The notes under the pieces are model-generated. The model was not told the origin of the DNA. It saw only the letters and a program-made list of their open reading frames with translations, and did not search any database. This document shows, in pieces, positions 1 through 7,986 of a stretch of 64,000 nt of DNA. How positions within the stretch are numbered: the first letter of the stretch is position 1; each line of letters opens with the position of its first letter. Made by a program: the position numbers and the translations under genes. Source of the stretch: ZC4RG17 sp036380875 (GTDB lineage: Bacteria > Actinomycetota > Acidimicrobiia > Spongiisociales > ZC4RG35); contig DASVDX010000087.1 of assembly GCA_036380875.1 (NCBI GenBank), positions 1 to 64,000 on the forward strand. The letters run 5' to 3'.

Positions 1-1
1 G

Positions 2-2254
2 CTACGCGGACGCGACAGTGGGCCGGAGGCCGTCCAGCGAGCCTACGAGACGTACATCCGGGGACTCCTCGATGTCACCGACAACCTCGTCGACGGGAGA
101 GCTGTCACCCCGCCCCGGGTTCGTGCCCACGACGGCCCCGATCCTTATCTCGTCGTCGCAGCCGACCGGGGCACCGCCCGCATGTCCGACGTCGCCAACC
201 GGATCTCGGCCGAATACGGGTTCTGGCTCGACGACGCCTTCGCCTCCGGAGGAGCTACCGGATACGACCACAAGAAGCTCGGGATCACAGCCAGGGGAGC
301 ATGGAAGTCGCTCGAACGCCACTTCGCCGAGCTGGGCCTCGATCCCACCGCCGACGAGTTCACCGCCGTGGGCATTGGCGACATGTCCGGGGACGTGTTC
401 GGCAACGGCATGCTGCTCAGCCGGACCATGAAGCTCGTCGCCGCGTTCGACCACCGGCACATCTTCATCGACCCCGACCCCGATCCCACGGCGGCGTACG
501 AGGAGCGGGCCCGGCTGTTCGCTCTGCCCGCCTCCAGTTGGGCGGACTACGACCCGGACCTGATCTCTGCGGGCGGGGGTGTCTATCCCCGCGACGCCAA
601 GAAGATCGAGTTGTCTCCCGAGGCGCGGGCCGCCCTCGGTACCGAGCAGACGATGGTCACGCCGCCCGAGTTGATCCGGATCGTCCTCTCCGCCCCCGTG
701 GACCTGCTGTGGAACGGCGGCATCGGAACCTACGTGAAGGCCACCGACGAGAGCCACGACGAGGTCGGAGACCGCAACAACGACGCGGTTCGCGTCGATG
801 CCTCCGAGCTGCGCGCCCGGGTGGTCGTGGAAGGCGGCAACCTCGGGTTCACTCCCCGAGCGCGGATCGAATACGCCTCGGCCGGGGGTCGCATCAACGC
901 CGACTACATCGACAACTCGGCGGGAGTCAACTGCTCGGACCGAGAGGTCAACCTCAAGATCCTCCTCGGTCTGGCGGTGGCGCGGGGAGAGCTCACCAGG
1001 GAGGAGCGGGATCGACTGCTGGCCGATTGCGCCGGTGACGTAGTGGAAAAGATCCTCGCTGACAACCTCGCCCAGGCGAACCGGCTCGCCCTCGACGAGA
1101 TCGAATCGAGGGAACGCCTCGACGACTACGCCGACCTGATCGGCGCCCTGGAAGCCTCGGGTCACCTCGATCGCCGGATCGACTTCCTTCCGTCGCCCGA
1201 AGAGCTGGCGGACCGGGGACGGGACGGACGCGGGCTCACCCGCCCCGAGTTGGCCGCGGTGCTGGCCCACTCCAAGCGGGCCCTCGCCGAGGAGCTGTTG
1301 GACTCGTCGTTGCCCGACGACACTCGCCTCATGGACGAGCTCGCCCGCTACTTCCCGGAGGCCGTTTCCACCCGGTTCCGGCATCTCCTGTGGGACCACC
1401 CCCTGCGCCGGGAGCTCTTGGCGACGCTGGTCGCCAACGACGTAATCGACTTCCAGGGACCTACGTTCGTCTTCCGTCTGGTGCGCCGGACAGGCGCGGG
1501 CCCCAGCGAGGTAGTGCGGGCCTTCCGGGTGGCGGATGCGATCACCGGCCGTCAGGCCCGTGAAGAGATCGAAGCCCTCTTCGGGAAGGTGGATTCGGAG
1601 GTGTGGCGGGACCTCATCGCTGCCGAGACCCGGCTCGTGTCGACCCTCACTCGCTGGTATTTGGGCCGGCCTCCCGTGAGCGACGCCGAACTGAAGAAGA
1701 CGGCGGAGGGCTTCGACCGCCTCGTGGTGGCGGCCCAGGAGTGGGGCTCGCTGCAGCGACGCGCCGAGCGGACCGCCCAGCGCACCCGCTTCGAGCAGGC
1801 CGGGGTCCCCACACCCCTGGCGCAGCGGGCCGCGGCGATCGAGGACCTCCTGCACGCCCCCGACATCCTCGAGGTCTCCGAGACGACCGGGCGTTCGATG
1901 GCCGACGTCGGAGCGGTGTTCCATCGGGTGGGCCGGGCGATGGAGTTGGACGGGCTGATGGCGGCCGCCCGCCGGATGCGCGTCCCTCGCAAGTGGCATC
2001 GGTGGGCCCGTCAGACCATCGAGGACGACCTGCTGGCGGTGCGGCGCCGCCTGGCCGAACGCGTGCTCATCGGATCGGGGGCGGAGTCGGTCGACGTCGC
2101 CGTAGACCAGTTCCTCGCCGCCTGCGGCGGAGACGCCCAGCGGGTGGCGGACCTGGCCCGTTCGGTCCTCGCCGAGCCGGAGATCGAAGCCGTCGCCCTG
2201 ATGGTGGTGGTGCGCCAGATCGAAGCGCTGGCCGAGCCCGACCTCACCCCTTGA
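2..2254 (+). CDS. NAD-specific glutamate dehydrogenase, large (GDH-180 type), C-terminal part
   Basis: Catalyses NAD-dependent oxidative deamination of glutamate to 2-oxoglutarate and ammonia in the cytoplasm. The reading frame is open from the first bases of the window, so the 5' part is missing; about 750 residues remain, while complete members of this family usually exceed 1500. The visible part contains stretches typical of the catalytic and post-catalytic regions: GLLDVTDNLV, DPYLVVAADRGTA, EYGFWLDDAFASGG, GYDHKKLGITARGAW, GIGDMSGDVFGNGML and AFDHRHIFIDPDPDP, then the helical C-terminal region. An internal ATG at 182 is not the start, because conserved sequence runs upstream of it. The stop overlaps the convergent RtcB gene by 11 bases. 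Confidence 0.95.
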   Translation, partial: LRGRDSGPEAVQRAYETYIRGLLDVTDNLVDGRAVTPPRVRAHDGPDPYLVVAADRGTARMSDVANRISAEYGFWLDDAFASGGATGYDHKKLGITARGAWKSLERHFAELGLDPTADEFTAVGIGDMSGDVFGNGMLLSRTMKLVAAFDHRHIFIDPDPDPTAAYEERARLFALPASSWADYDPDLISAGGGVYPRDAKKIELSPEARAALGTEQTMVTPPELIRIVLSAPVDLLWNGGIGTYVKATDESHDEVGDRNNDAVRVDASELRARVVVEGGNLGFTPRARIEYASAGGRINADYIDNSAGVNCSDREVNLKILLGLAVARGELTREERDRLLADCAGDVVEKILADNLAQANRLALDEIESRERLDDYADLIGALEASGHLDRRIDFLPSPEELADRGRDGRGLTRPELAAVLAHSKRALAEELLDSSLPDDTRLMDELARYFPEAVSTRFRHLLWDHPLRRELLATLVANDVIDFQGPTFVFRLVRRTGAGPSEVVRAFRVADAITGRQAREEIEALFGKVDSEVWRDLIAAETRLVSTLTRWYLGRPPVSDAELKKTAEGFDRLVVAAQEWGSLQRRAERTAQRTRFEQAGVPTPLAQRAAAIEDLLHAPDILEVSETTGRSMADVGAVFHRVGRAMELDGLMAAARRMRVPRKWHRWARQTIEDDLLAVRRRLAERVLIGSGAESVDVAVDQFLAACGGDAQRVADLARSVLAEPEIEAVALMVVVRQIEALAEPDLTP

Positions 2255-3671
2255 CCACGCCCAGAGGGCGTACTCGAGCGACCGGCGCCGCCAGCCGTGC
2301 CGCATCGCACACCCTGACCACCTCGTCGACGTCCTTGTAGGCGTACGGCGCCTCCTCTGAGAGGAGGGCCACCGATCCGGGCCGAACGTCCACCCCCTCG
2401 GTGCGGAGATCCTCGGCTACCTGCCGGCCGGAACGCTCCCGCTTCGCTTGGCGCCGGCTCATGACCCGTCCCGCCCCGTGGGCCGCCGAATCGAATGCCG
2501 GGTTGCCTTCCAGGCCGCGCAGCACCCACGAGCCAGTCCCCATCGAGCCGGGAATCAGGACGGGCTGGCCGACGCCACGCAGGTCTTCGGGGAGCGCCGG
2601 GTGGCCGGGCCCGAAGGCCCGGGTGGCGCCCTTTCGATGCACACACAGCTCCAACCCGACTCCGCCCACGGTGTGGCGCTCGATCTTGGCCAGGTTGTGG
2701 GCCACATCGAACACGAGGTCCATCCCGGTTTCGCGCAACGAAACGCCGAGGGCGTCGGCGAAGGCTTGCCGCGTGGCATGGGCGAGGATGTGGCGGTTGG
2801 CCCAGGCGAAGTTGGAGGCCGCGGCCAGCGCCGCCATGTATGCCTCACCCTCCCCGGAGCGCACGGGCACGCACGCCAGCTGCCGGTCCGGCACCGAGAT
2901 GCCGTGGCGGGCCATCGCCGTCCCCATGAGGCGCAGATGGTCGGTACAGGTCTGGTGGCCGAGGCCGCGGGACCCGCAGTGGATCATCACAGTCACCGTG
3001 CCCTGGCGCAGGCCGAATGTCTCGGCGGCTTCCGGGTCGACGATCTCGTCGACGGCCTGGACTTCGAGGAAGTGGTTGCCCGCCCCGAGGCTGCCGAGCT
3101 GGCCACGACCTCGGGTCATGGCCTTGTCGCTGATCGCCGAAGGATCGCCTCCTGCCGAGGTGCCCCTCTCCTCGCACCGCTCGAGGTCCTCCTCCCAGCC
3201 GTAACCCGCCTCGACTGCGGCGGCTGCACCCTTCGACAGGACAGCGGGCACGAGCGACGCCGGAGCGATCGCGCCGGTTCCCGGGCCGCGGGGGATTCGG
3301 GCGTCGAGGTTGGCCATGATGGCTTCCCGGTGGCGTTGGAACTCCTCCACCGTCAGGTTGGATGTGAGGAGCCGCACTCCGCAGCAGATGTCGAACCCCA
3401 CCCCGCCGGGAGAGACCACACCACCGTCGTCGACGGCGGTCGCGGCTACGCCGCCGATCGGGAACCCGTAGCCCCAGTGGATGTCGGGCATGGCGAAGGA
3501 CGCCTCGACGATGCCGGGCAGGTGGGCCACGTTGGCGACCTGCTGGGCGGCCTCGCCGAGGGCCACCACCTCCATCAGGGCATCCGAAGCGAAGATCCGC
3601 CCCGGGACCCGCATCCCTCCCGAGGGAGGGATCTCCCACACCACGTCTCCAACTCGCTTCAAGTCCGTCAT
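2244..3671 (-). CDS. rtcB: RtcB family RNA-splicing ligase
   Basis: GTP- and Mn-dependent ligase joining RNA 2',3'-cyclic phosphate (or 3'-phosphate) ends to 5'-OH ends; in bacteria it is used in RNA repair. The 475-residue protein matches the family length. Metal and guanylate ligands are visible: GVGFDICCG (Asp94, Cys97), GAGNHFLEV, HCGSRGLGHQ, FDVAHNLAKIE, and AAHGAGRVMSR, which carries the histidine that becomes guanylylated in characterised RtcB. It lies 6 bases downstream of an archease gene, its known activating partner, so the two are almost certainly cotranscribed. The start is the ATG at 3671. No RtcR-type sigma-54 activator is nearby. Confidence 0.95.
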   Translation of the reverse strand: MTDLKRVGDVVWEIPPSGGMRVPGRIFASDALMEVVALGEAAQQVANVAHLPGIVEASFAMPDIHWGYGFPIGGVAATAVDDGGVVSPGGVGFDICCGVRLLTSNLTVEEFQRHREAIMANLDARIPRGPGTGAIAPASLVPAVLSKGAAAAVEAGYGWEEDLERCEERGTSAGGDPSAISDKAMTRGRGQLGSLGAGNHFLEVQAVDEIVDPEAAETFGLRQGTVTVMIHCGSRGLGHQTCTDHLRLMGTAMARHGISVPDRQLACVPVRSGEGEAYMAALAAASNFAWANRHILAHATRQAFADALGVSLRETGMDLVFDVAHNLAKIERHTVGGVGLELCVHRKGATRAFGPGHPALPEDLRGVGQPVLIPGSMGTGSWVLRGLEGNPAFDSAAHGAGRVMSRRQAKRERSGRQVAEDLRTEGVDVRPGSVALLSEEAPYAYKDVDEVVRVCDAARLAAPVARVRPLGVVKG

Positions 3672-3677
3672 CTCAGC

Positions 3678-4094
3678 TCACACGTCGAAATACACCCGGG
3701 CGAACCATTCCCCGTCCCGCTGCTCCACGACCAGGCCGTGATACGTCACAGCCTTGATCGTCGCCCCGGCCGCCTGGTCACGGCGCAATGGAAGGGATCC
3801 CGCCTCCACGCGGGCGGCCAACGCCTCGACGTCGACCTCCGAGCGGAACCAGCAGAAGTGCTGGTCCTCCGTCTCGGCGATGAAAAGGAACTCCGAGAGC
3901 GTGTCGACGACCAGGTCCTCGAGCGTCTCGGCCGTCACTTCGATCGTCCTGGTCGTCTCGGCGTCGGCGCCGGATCGGTTGGGCGCCATCAACTCGAAGG
4001 TCGCCGACAGCAACTCGTCGAACAATGCGGGAAGCGAGGCGGCGGTCACTTCGATCCCCGCATCGGCTGTATGCGAAAGCACCCGATGTGCCAT
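3678..4094 (-). CDS. Archease family protein
   Basis: Small (138 residue) archease, the protein that helps RtcB load GTP and turn over. The family signature at the N-terminus is seen as HRVLSHTADAGIEV, with LFDELLSATFELM following, and the end reads KAVTYHGLVVEQRDGEW, the strand that normally carries conserved acidic and hydrophobic residues. It is the first gene of a two-gene rtcB operon. I chose the ATG at 4094, which has AGGTGG about 8 bases upstream, over the TTG at 4097. Function is assigned from family plus adjacency to rtcB. Confidence 0.92.
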   Translation of the reverse strand: MAHRVLSHTADAGIEVTAASLPALFDELLSATFELMAPNRSGADAETTRTIEVTAETLEDLVVDTLSEFLFIAETEDQHFCWFRSEVDVEALAARVEAGSLPLRRDQAAGATIKAVTYHGLVVEQRDGEWFARVYFDV

Positions 4095-4124
4095 CAATCC
4101 ACCACCTCGTTCGGATCGTAGGCC

Positions 4125-4132
4125 GATACCGT
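4125..4132 (+). promoter_or_regulatory. GATACCGT, possible -10 element
   Basis: The octamer GATACCGT (a TANNNT-type -10) lies in the divergent region between the archease and HypA-like genes. The same octamer precedes genes at 13254 (+), 34132 (+) and 56033 (-) in this window. It is 107 bases upstream of the HypA-like start, so any transcript would carry a leader of roughly 100 bases. Confidence 0.3.
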
Positions 4133-4239
4133 CTCGAGCCGTCTATGGGCATTCGGCCACCGCCCGAGGGAAGTTCGGCCCTTCCCGGCCCCGGAGCGAT
4201 GGCGTAGAGGTAGGGGAGTAGGCAGCGCTTAGGAGCGAC

Positions 4240-4560
4240 ATGCACGAAAAGGAGTTGGTGGCCAGCGCCATCGCCACCCTGCGCAGGCTCTGCGACGCTC
4301 CGTTGGCGAGCATCGAGATCGCCCTCGGGCCCGGAGTCGATTCCCACGAAGCGGAGCTCGCCTGGAAGGAGTTCACCGACGGCACCGCCTTTGGCGATAC
4401 CCGTGTGACATGGGAGCGGGCGTACGACCGTCTGGTCTGCGACTTCGCCGGTCACGAATACACGGGGGAGGCGATGGAAGCCTGTCCCTACTGCGGAGCC
4501 GACGGAGTGGTGATCGAGCCGGCGCCTCCCATCGCCGTGGTCCGCTGGGAACAGGCCTGA
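4240..4560 (+). CDS. HypA/HybF-like small protein with an incomplete zinc site
   Basis: A 106-residue protein with the overall pattern of the nickel metallochaperone HypA. It starts MHE, and in HypA the His2/Glu3 pair binds nickel. An alpha-beta region (LASIEIALGPGV) follows, then a C-terminal zinc ribbon. The second knuckle is intact (Cys82-Pro-Tyr-Cys85), but the first is Cys67-x4-His72 instead of CxxC, so one zinc ligand is changed. No hydrogenase, urease or other hyp gene is in the window, so a hydrogenase-maturation role cannot be concluded. AGGAG lies just upstream of the ATG. Family assignment is inferred from pattern; confidence is moderate. Confidence 0.6.
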   Translation: MHEKELVASAIATLRRLCDAPLASIEIALGPGVDSHEAELAWKEFTDGTAFGDTRVTWERAYDRLVCDFAGHEYTGEAMEACPYCGADGVVIEPAPPIAVVRWEQA

Positions 4561-4689
4561 TCGAGCCGTAAGAACAGAAGCTCCGAGCCGACATTCGCCG
4601 TCGGCCTGGATCACGTCGCTCATCGGCGCGTGTGAGCCGGTCACTGCGGTTTGGGATGTCCGGGCCCGGCTCATAGCCTTGGTGTCGGT

Positions 4690-5295
4690 ATGCGGCACCT
4701 ACGCCTCCTCGCGCTCCTGGTTTTGGTCGGTGTGCTGGCTGCCTGTGGGGGCGGGATCTCCACCGACGAGTTGCAGGGGGTGGCCCTGGCCGAGCCCACG
4801 CCGAAGCCGGATTTCACTCTCACGGACACGGAGGGCAACCCCTTCCATTTCGCCGAGGAGACGCAGGGCAAGCTGACCCTCCTCTATTTCGGCTACACGC
4901 ATTGCCCCGACGTCTGTCCCGTGCACCTGGCGCAGATCGCCGAGACGTTCGACCAGCTGCCCCAGGTCGCCGAGTCGTCGGTGGTGATCTTCGTGACGGT
5001 CGACCCACACCGCGACACACCGGAGGTCTTGCGCGAATGGCTCGACCGGTTCGACGCTCGCTTCATCGGCCTGACGGGCACCCCCGAAGAGCTCGAAGCG
5101 GCTCAGAAGGCAGTCGGTGTCCCGGTGGCCTTCATCGAAGGTGACGGCGAGGACTACACGGTCCAGCACGCCGGCCAGGTGCTCGCCTACGGCCCGGACG
5201 GCCTGCTGTACGCCCAGTATCCGTTCGGCACCCGTCAGAGCGACTGGGTGAACGACCTGCGGATCCTCTCCCAGATCCCACCGGAGGAGGCGTGA
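4690..5295 (+). CDS. SCO1/SenC family copper chaperone lipoprotein
   Basis: Membrane-anchored thioredoxin-fold protein that delivers copper to the CuA centre of cytochrome c oxidase. The N-terminus is a lipoprotein signal ending LAAC, with lipid-acceptor Cys19. The copper motif CxxxC is seen in HCPDVCP after TLLYFGYT, and the third ligand is probably the histidine in DYTVQHAGQV. Length (201 residues) fits the family. The start is the ATG at 4690, which gives the exact signal peptide; TAGCCT 10 bases upstream could be its -10. It heads a four-gene run with PCuAC, cytochrome c and CtaG-like genes, which supports a role in oxidase assembly. Confidence 0.92.
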   Translation: MRHLRLLALLVLVGVLAACGGGISTDELQGVALAEPTPKPDFTLTDTEGNPFHFAEETQGKLTLLYFGYTHCPDVCPVHLAQIAETFDQLPQVAESSVVIFVTVDPHRDTPEVLREWLDRFDARFIGLTGTPEELEAAQKAVGVPVAFIEGDGEDYTVQHAGQVLAYGPDGLLYAQYPFGTRQSDWVNDLRILSQIPPEEA

Positions 5296-5296
5296 C

Positions 5297-5752
5297 ATGC
5301 GTCGTTGGGGCGTGATCGCGGCAGCGCTCCTCCTCGGTGCATGTGCCTTTACGACTACGACATCCGTATCCGAGTTGACGGTGGACGATCCGAGGATCGG
5401 CGCTCCCGCAGGCGAAAATGCCGCCCTCTACCTCACCGTGAGGAGCAGCATCGAAGATCGGCTGATCGAGGCACGGACGGACGTGGCCGTCCGCGTCGAG
5501 CTGCACGAAACCGTCCACGGCGACGACGGCACGATGGGGATGCGACAGGTGGAGGCTTTCACTGTTTCGCCCGGCCAGGACCTCAAACTCGAACCGGGGG
5601 GTGCCCACATCATGCTGCTGGATGTGGAGGAGCTCACCGTCGGCGAAATCGTACCGGTGACGCTGGTGTTCGAAGAGGCCGGCGAGATCGAGGTGCCGGC
5701 CGAGGTCGTCGACCTCGCCGACACCATGGGGGAAGACCATGCCGATCATTGA
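5297..5752 (+). CDS. PCu(A)C family copper chaperone lipoprotein
   Basis: Extracytoplasmic copper(I) chaperone that works with SCO proteins on CuA assembly. The protein has 151 residues, a lipoprotein signal ending LLGAC (Cys16), and the family copper-binding arrangement: the histidine of RVELHETV, methionines in TMGMRQVE, and the HIM of GGAHIMLLDV. It starts one base after the SCO1 stop and overlaps the following cytochrome gene by 14 bases. The C-terminal tail ends in acidic and His residues (EDHADH), which may add metal affinity. Confidence 0.88.
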   Translation: MRRWGVIAAALLLGACAFTTTTSVSELTVDDPRIGAPAGENAALYLTVRSSIEDRLIEARTDVAVRVELHETVHGDDGTMGMRQVEAFTVSPGQDLKLEPGGAHIMLLDVEELTVGEIVPVTLVFEEAGEIEVPAEVVDLADTMGEDHADH

Positions 5753-6095
5753 TCGTCGCACCGCGCTGGCACTCGTCGTTGTCCTGCTCCTCGCCTGTGG
5801 AGGGAGCAGCAGCGGTCCGCAGACGGGAGAGGAGCTGGCGGCTGACTTCGGATGCTTGGCATGTCACACCGGAGAGAACACGTCGATTGCTCCCACCTGG
5901 AACGGGCTCTTCGGATCCACCGTCGAGCTCGACGACGGCTCGACCGTCGTGGCCGACGAGGAGTACATCCGCCGGTCGATCGTCGACCCGCACGCCCAGA
6001 TAGTCGCCGGCTACCGGGCGACCATGCCGCAGTTCTCGCTCACCGACGACGAAGTCGACCTGCTGGTCCAATACATCCAGGGGCTGGGCGGATGA
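5739..6095 (+). CDS. Lipoprotein class I cytochrome c
   Basis: Small (118 residue) monoheme cytochrome c on the outer face of the membrane. The signal ends LLLAC (Cys20), so it is probably lipid-anchored. The heme motif CLACH is at residues 39-43, and the methionine in ATMPQFSL is the likely sixth ligand. The fold resembles the cytochrome c domain fused to subunit II of caa3 oxidases. It sits between copper chaperones and the CtaG-like gene, with start-stop overlaps on both sides (ATGA at 6092). It may carry electrons to a heme-copper oxidase; no oxidase subunit genes are in this window. Confidence 0.9.
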   Translation: MPIIDRRTALALVVVLLLACGGSSSGPQTGEELAADFGCLACHTGENTSIAPTWNGLFGSTVELDDGSTVVADEEYIRRSIVDPHAQIVAGYRATMPQFSLTDDEVDLLVQYIQGLGG

Positions 6096-6901
6096 TCTCT
6101 TGGTGGTGTGTGGCTCTCGAAGAGCCTTGGACCTGGCAGTGGATCCCGTACCCGGGGATCTGGGTGGCGTCGATCCTGCCCATCGTCGCCTATATGTGGT
6201 GGACCTCCCGTAGCGAGCAGCCCACCAGCCTCCGCCAGAAGCTCCAGTTCGTCGCCGGGATGCTGGTGTTCTGGATCGCCTCGGACTGGCCCTTGGGCAC
6301 CCTGGGGGCGGGTTACTTGGCCTCGGCGCACATGGCCCAGTTCCTCCTCTACACGCTGGCCGCCGCCCCCCTCCTCCTCCTCGGAACCCCCGAGTGGCTG
6401 GCCGAGCGGGTCCTCGGGCGGCTTCGACTGCGCGGTGTCGCCGCCCGTATCGGCTCCTCGCTGGTGCTGGCAGGAGCGATCTACAACGTGACGCTGATCG
6501 TCACCCACTCGCCGGGTGTGGTGTCGGCGCTGCGCACCAACCAGCTTGGGTCGTTCCTGATGGACGTCGTCTGGCTCCTCGCCGGATTCGTCCTCTGGAT
6601 GCCGGTGATCTCTCCGATCAGGTCGATGCGCAACTCCTCGGACATCGGCCGGATGCTCTACCTGTTCGCCACGACGAGCCTCGTCGCAGTCATCCCCGCC
6701 AGCTTCCTGACGTTCACGACCATGCCCATCTACAGCATCTACGAGCTGGCGCCTCGAATCGGCTCGCTCACGGCACGCGCCGACCAGCAACTGGCTGGGA
6801 TCGTCATGAAGATCGGGACGATCCCCATCATCTGGTCCACGATCGGCGTGATCTGGTTCCGGTGGGCGGCGAAGGAACAACAGAGCCACGTCGCGACCTG
6901 A
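6092..6901 (+). CDS. ctaG: Cytochrome c oxidase assembly factor CtaG (caa3_CtaG family)
   Basis: Polytopic membrane protein of 269 residues with about seven hydrophobic segments, needed for CuB/caa3 oxidase maturation in Bacillus. Typical stretches are PYPGIWVASILPIVAYM, ASDWPLGTLGAGYLASAHM, AAAPLLLLGTPEW and VTHSPGVV. The ATG at 6092 overlaps the stop of the cytochrome gene as ATGA, so translation is probably coupled. This is the bacillus-type CtaG, not the Cox11-type protein of the same name. It closes the copper/cytochrome operon. Confidence 0.85.
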   Translation: MISWWCVALEEPWTWQWIPYPGIWVASILPIVAYMWWTSRSEQPTSLRQKLQFVAGMLVFWIASDWPLGTLGAGYLASAHMAQFLLYTLAAAPLLLLGTPEWLAERVLGRLRLRGVAARIGSSLVLAGAIYNVTLIVTHSPGVVSALRTNQLGSFLMDVVWLLAGFVLWMPVISPIRSMRNSSDIGRMLYLFATTSLVAVIPASFLTFTTMPIYSIYELAPRIGSLTARADQQLAGIVMKIGTIPIIWSTIGVIWFRWAAKEQQSHVAT

Positions 6902-6905
6902 GTCG

Positions 6906-7910
6906 TCAACTGACGGCCCACACGGCACACATGCCGACTACGTACATGGCGAGTATCACGATCGCGTCCGGCTCCATTCGGTAGATCCGGGTCTCGGCCC
7001 CGTGGACGATGGCGGCGAGGGCGATGGCCGTGAGGAGGATCGCCAGCACCCCGCTCACCGCCTGGGCGGGATGCGCCTCCGCCATGATCGGCCCCGGCAG
7101 GTACGCCACGTCTGCGATCAGCAGCGTCGCCATGTTGAAGGCGTTGCTCCCGAACAGGTTGCCCACGGCCAGGTCGTGGGCGCCGATTCGGACCGCGGCG
7201 AGACAGGACACCAGTTCGGGCGCCGACGTGACAGCGGCGAGGAGCGTGGCGCCGATGAACGTCTGGCCGATCCCGGTCGCCGCCGCGATCGCCTCGGCCG
7301 ACTCGGCCATCACTGGGGCGGAGACGAGGATCAGAGCAGCGGCGACGCCGAATCTGAAGAGGGCACGGCGGACGTTTCCTCTCGACGTCGGCACATGCTG
7401 GATGTCGCTGACAGCTGCCGACTGAGTATGAAAACGGCCGACAGGCGAGCGCCGCATCCAGGCGAGCGTGGCGACGTAGTTGCCGGCGATGAACAGTGTG
7501 TCGATGCCTACCCATCCCACCGAGACACGCGGTCGCACGAGCACCGACAGGACTGCCAGAGCCGTGAGCGCGATGGCGATGGACGCCACCCGGGCGTGGC
7601 CGCCTTCGATCCGGTTCCAGACCTGGTATTTGCCCGCCAGGTCCACGATGCCCAGGATCGCCATGTTGAAGGCGTTGGAGCCGAACAGGTTGGCGACCGC
7701 CAGATCAGGCGCTCCTGAGGCTGCAGCGGCCACGTTGGTCACGATCTCGGGCAACGAAGTCGCCCCGGCGACGAGGATCGTCCCCACGAACAGCCCGGAC
7801 AGGCCCGTGGTCTCGGCGACCTCGTCGCCGGCTGCCGAGAGGCGGATACCCGCCCAGGCCACCACCAGTCCGGAGAGGACGAAGACCACCAGTGCGACTC
7901 CGAGGCTCAC
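6906..7910 (-). CDS. Calcium/sodium antiporter (CaCA family, YrbG-like)
   Basis: Membrane exchanger of 334 residues with the two inverted alpha-repeats of the cation/Ca exchanger family: GATSLPEIV with NLFGSNAFN in the first half, AVTSAPELVS with NLFGSNAFN in the second. These hold the paired acidic and amide ion ligands. About ten transmembrane segments are apparent, with a short cytoplasmic loop in the middle. It starts at GTG 7910 behind AAGGAGG. Probable role is calcium or sodium homeostasis; ion specificity cannot be read from sequence alone. Confidence 0.92.
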   Translation of the reverse strand: MSLGVALVVFVLSGLVVAWAGIRLSAAGDEVAETTGLSGLFVGTILVAGATSLPEIVTNVAAAASGAPDLAVANLFGSNAFNMAILGIVDLAGKYQVWNRIEGGHARVASIAIALTALAVLSVLVRPRVSVGWVGIDTLFIAGNYVATLAWMRRSPVGRFHTQSAAVSDIQHVPTSRGNVRRALFRFGVAAALILVSAPVMAESAEAIAAATGIGQTFIGATLLAAVTSAPELVSCLAAVRIGAHDLAVGNLFGSNAFNMATLLIADVAYLPGPIMAEAHPAQAVSGVLAILLTAIALAAIVHGAETRIYRMEPDAIVILAMYVVGMCAVWAVS

Positions 7911-7986
7911 CTGAGAGCCTCCTTCCCCGCGGCCCGAGACATGGGCTGCATCCTGGCAGAGTCAGCTCGGCGGTTCCCAGCCCACC

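Noticed and set aside
2..2305. A 767-codon minus-strand frame opposite the glutamate dehydrogenase
   Set aside because: Low-complexity Arg/Gly/His-rich translation with no family features; the plus frame is clearly conserved. Typical of high-GC antisense frames.
2448..4121. A 557-codon plus-strand frame over rtcB and archease
   Set aside because: The opposite strand encodes two recognisable proteins; the plus frame has no motif and crosses both.
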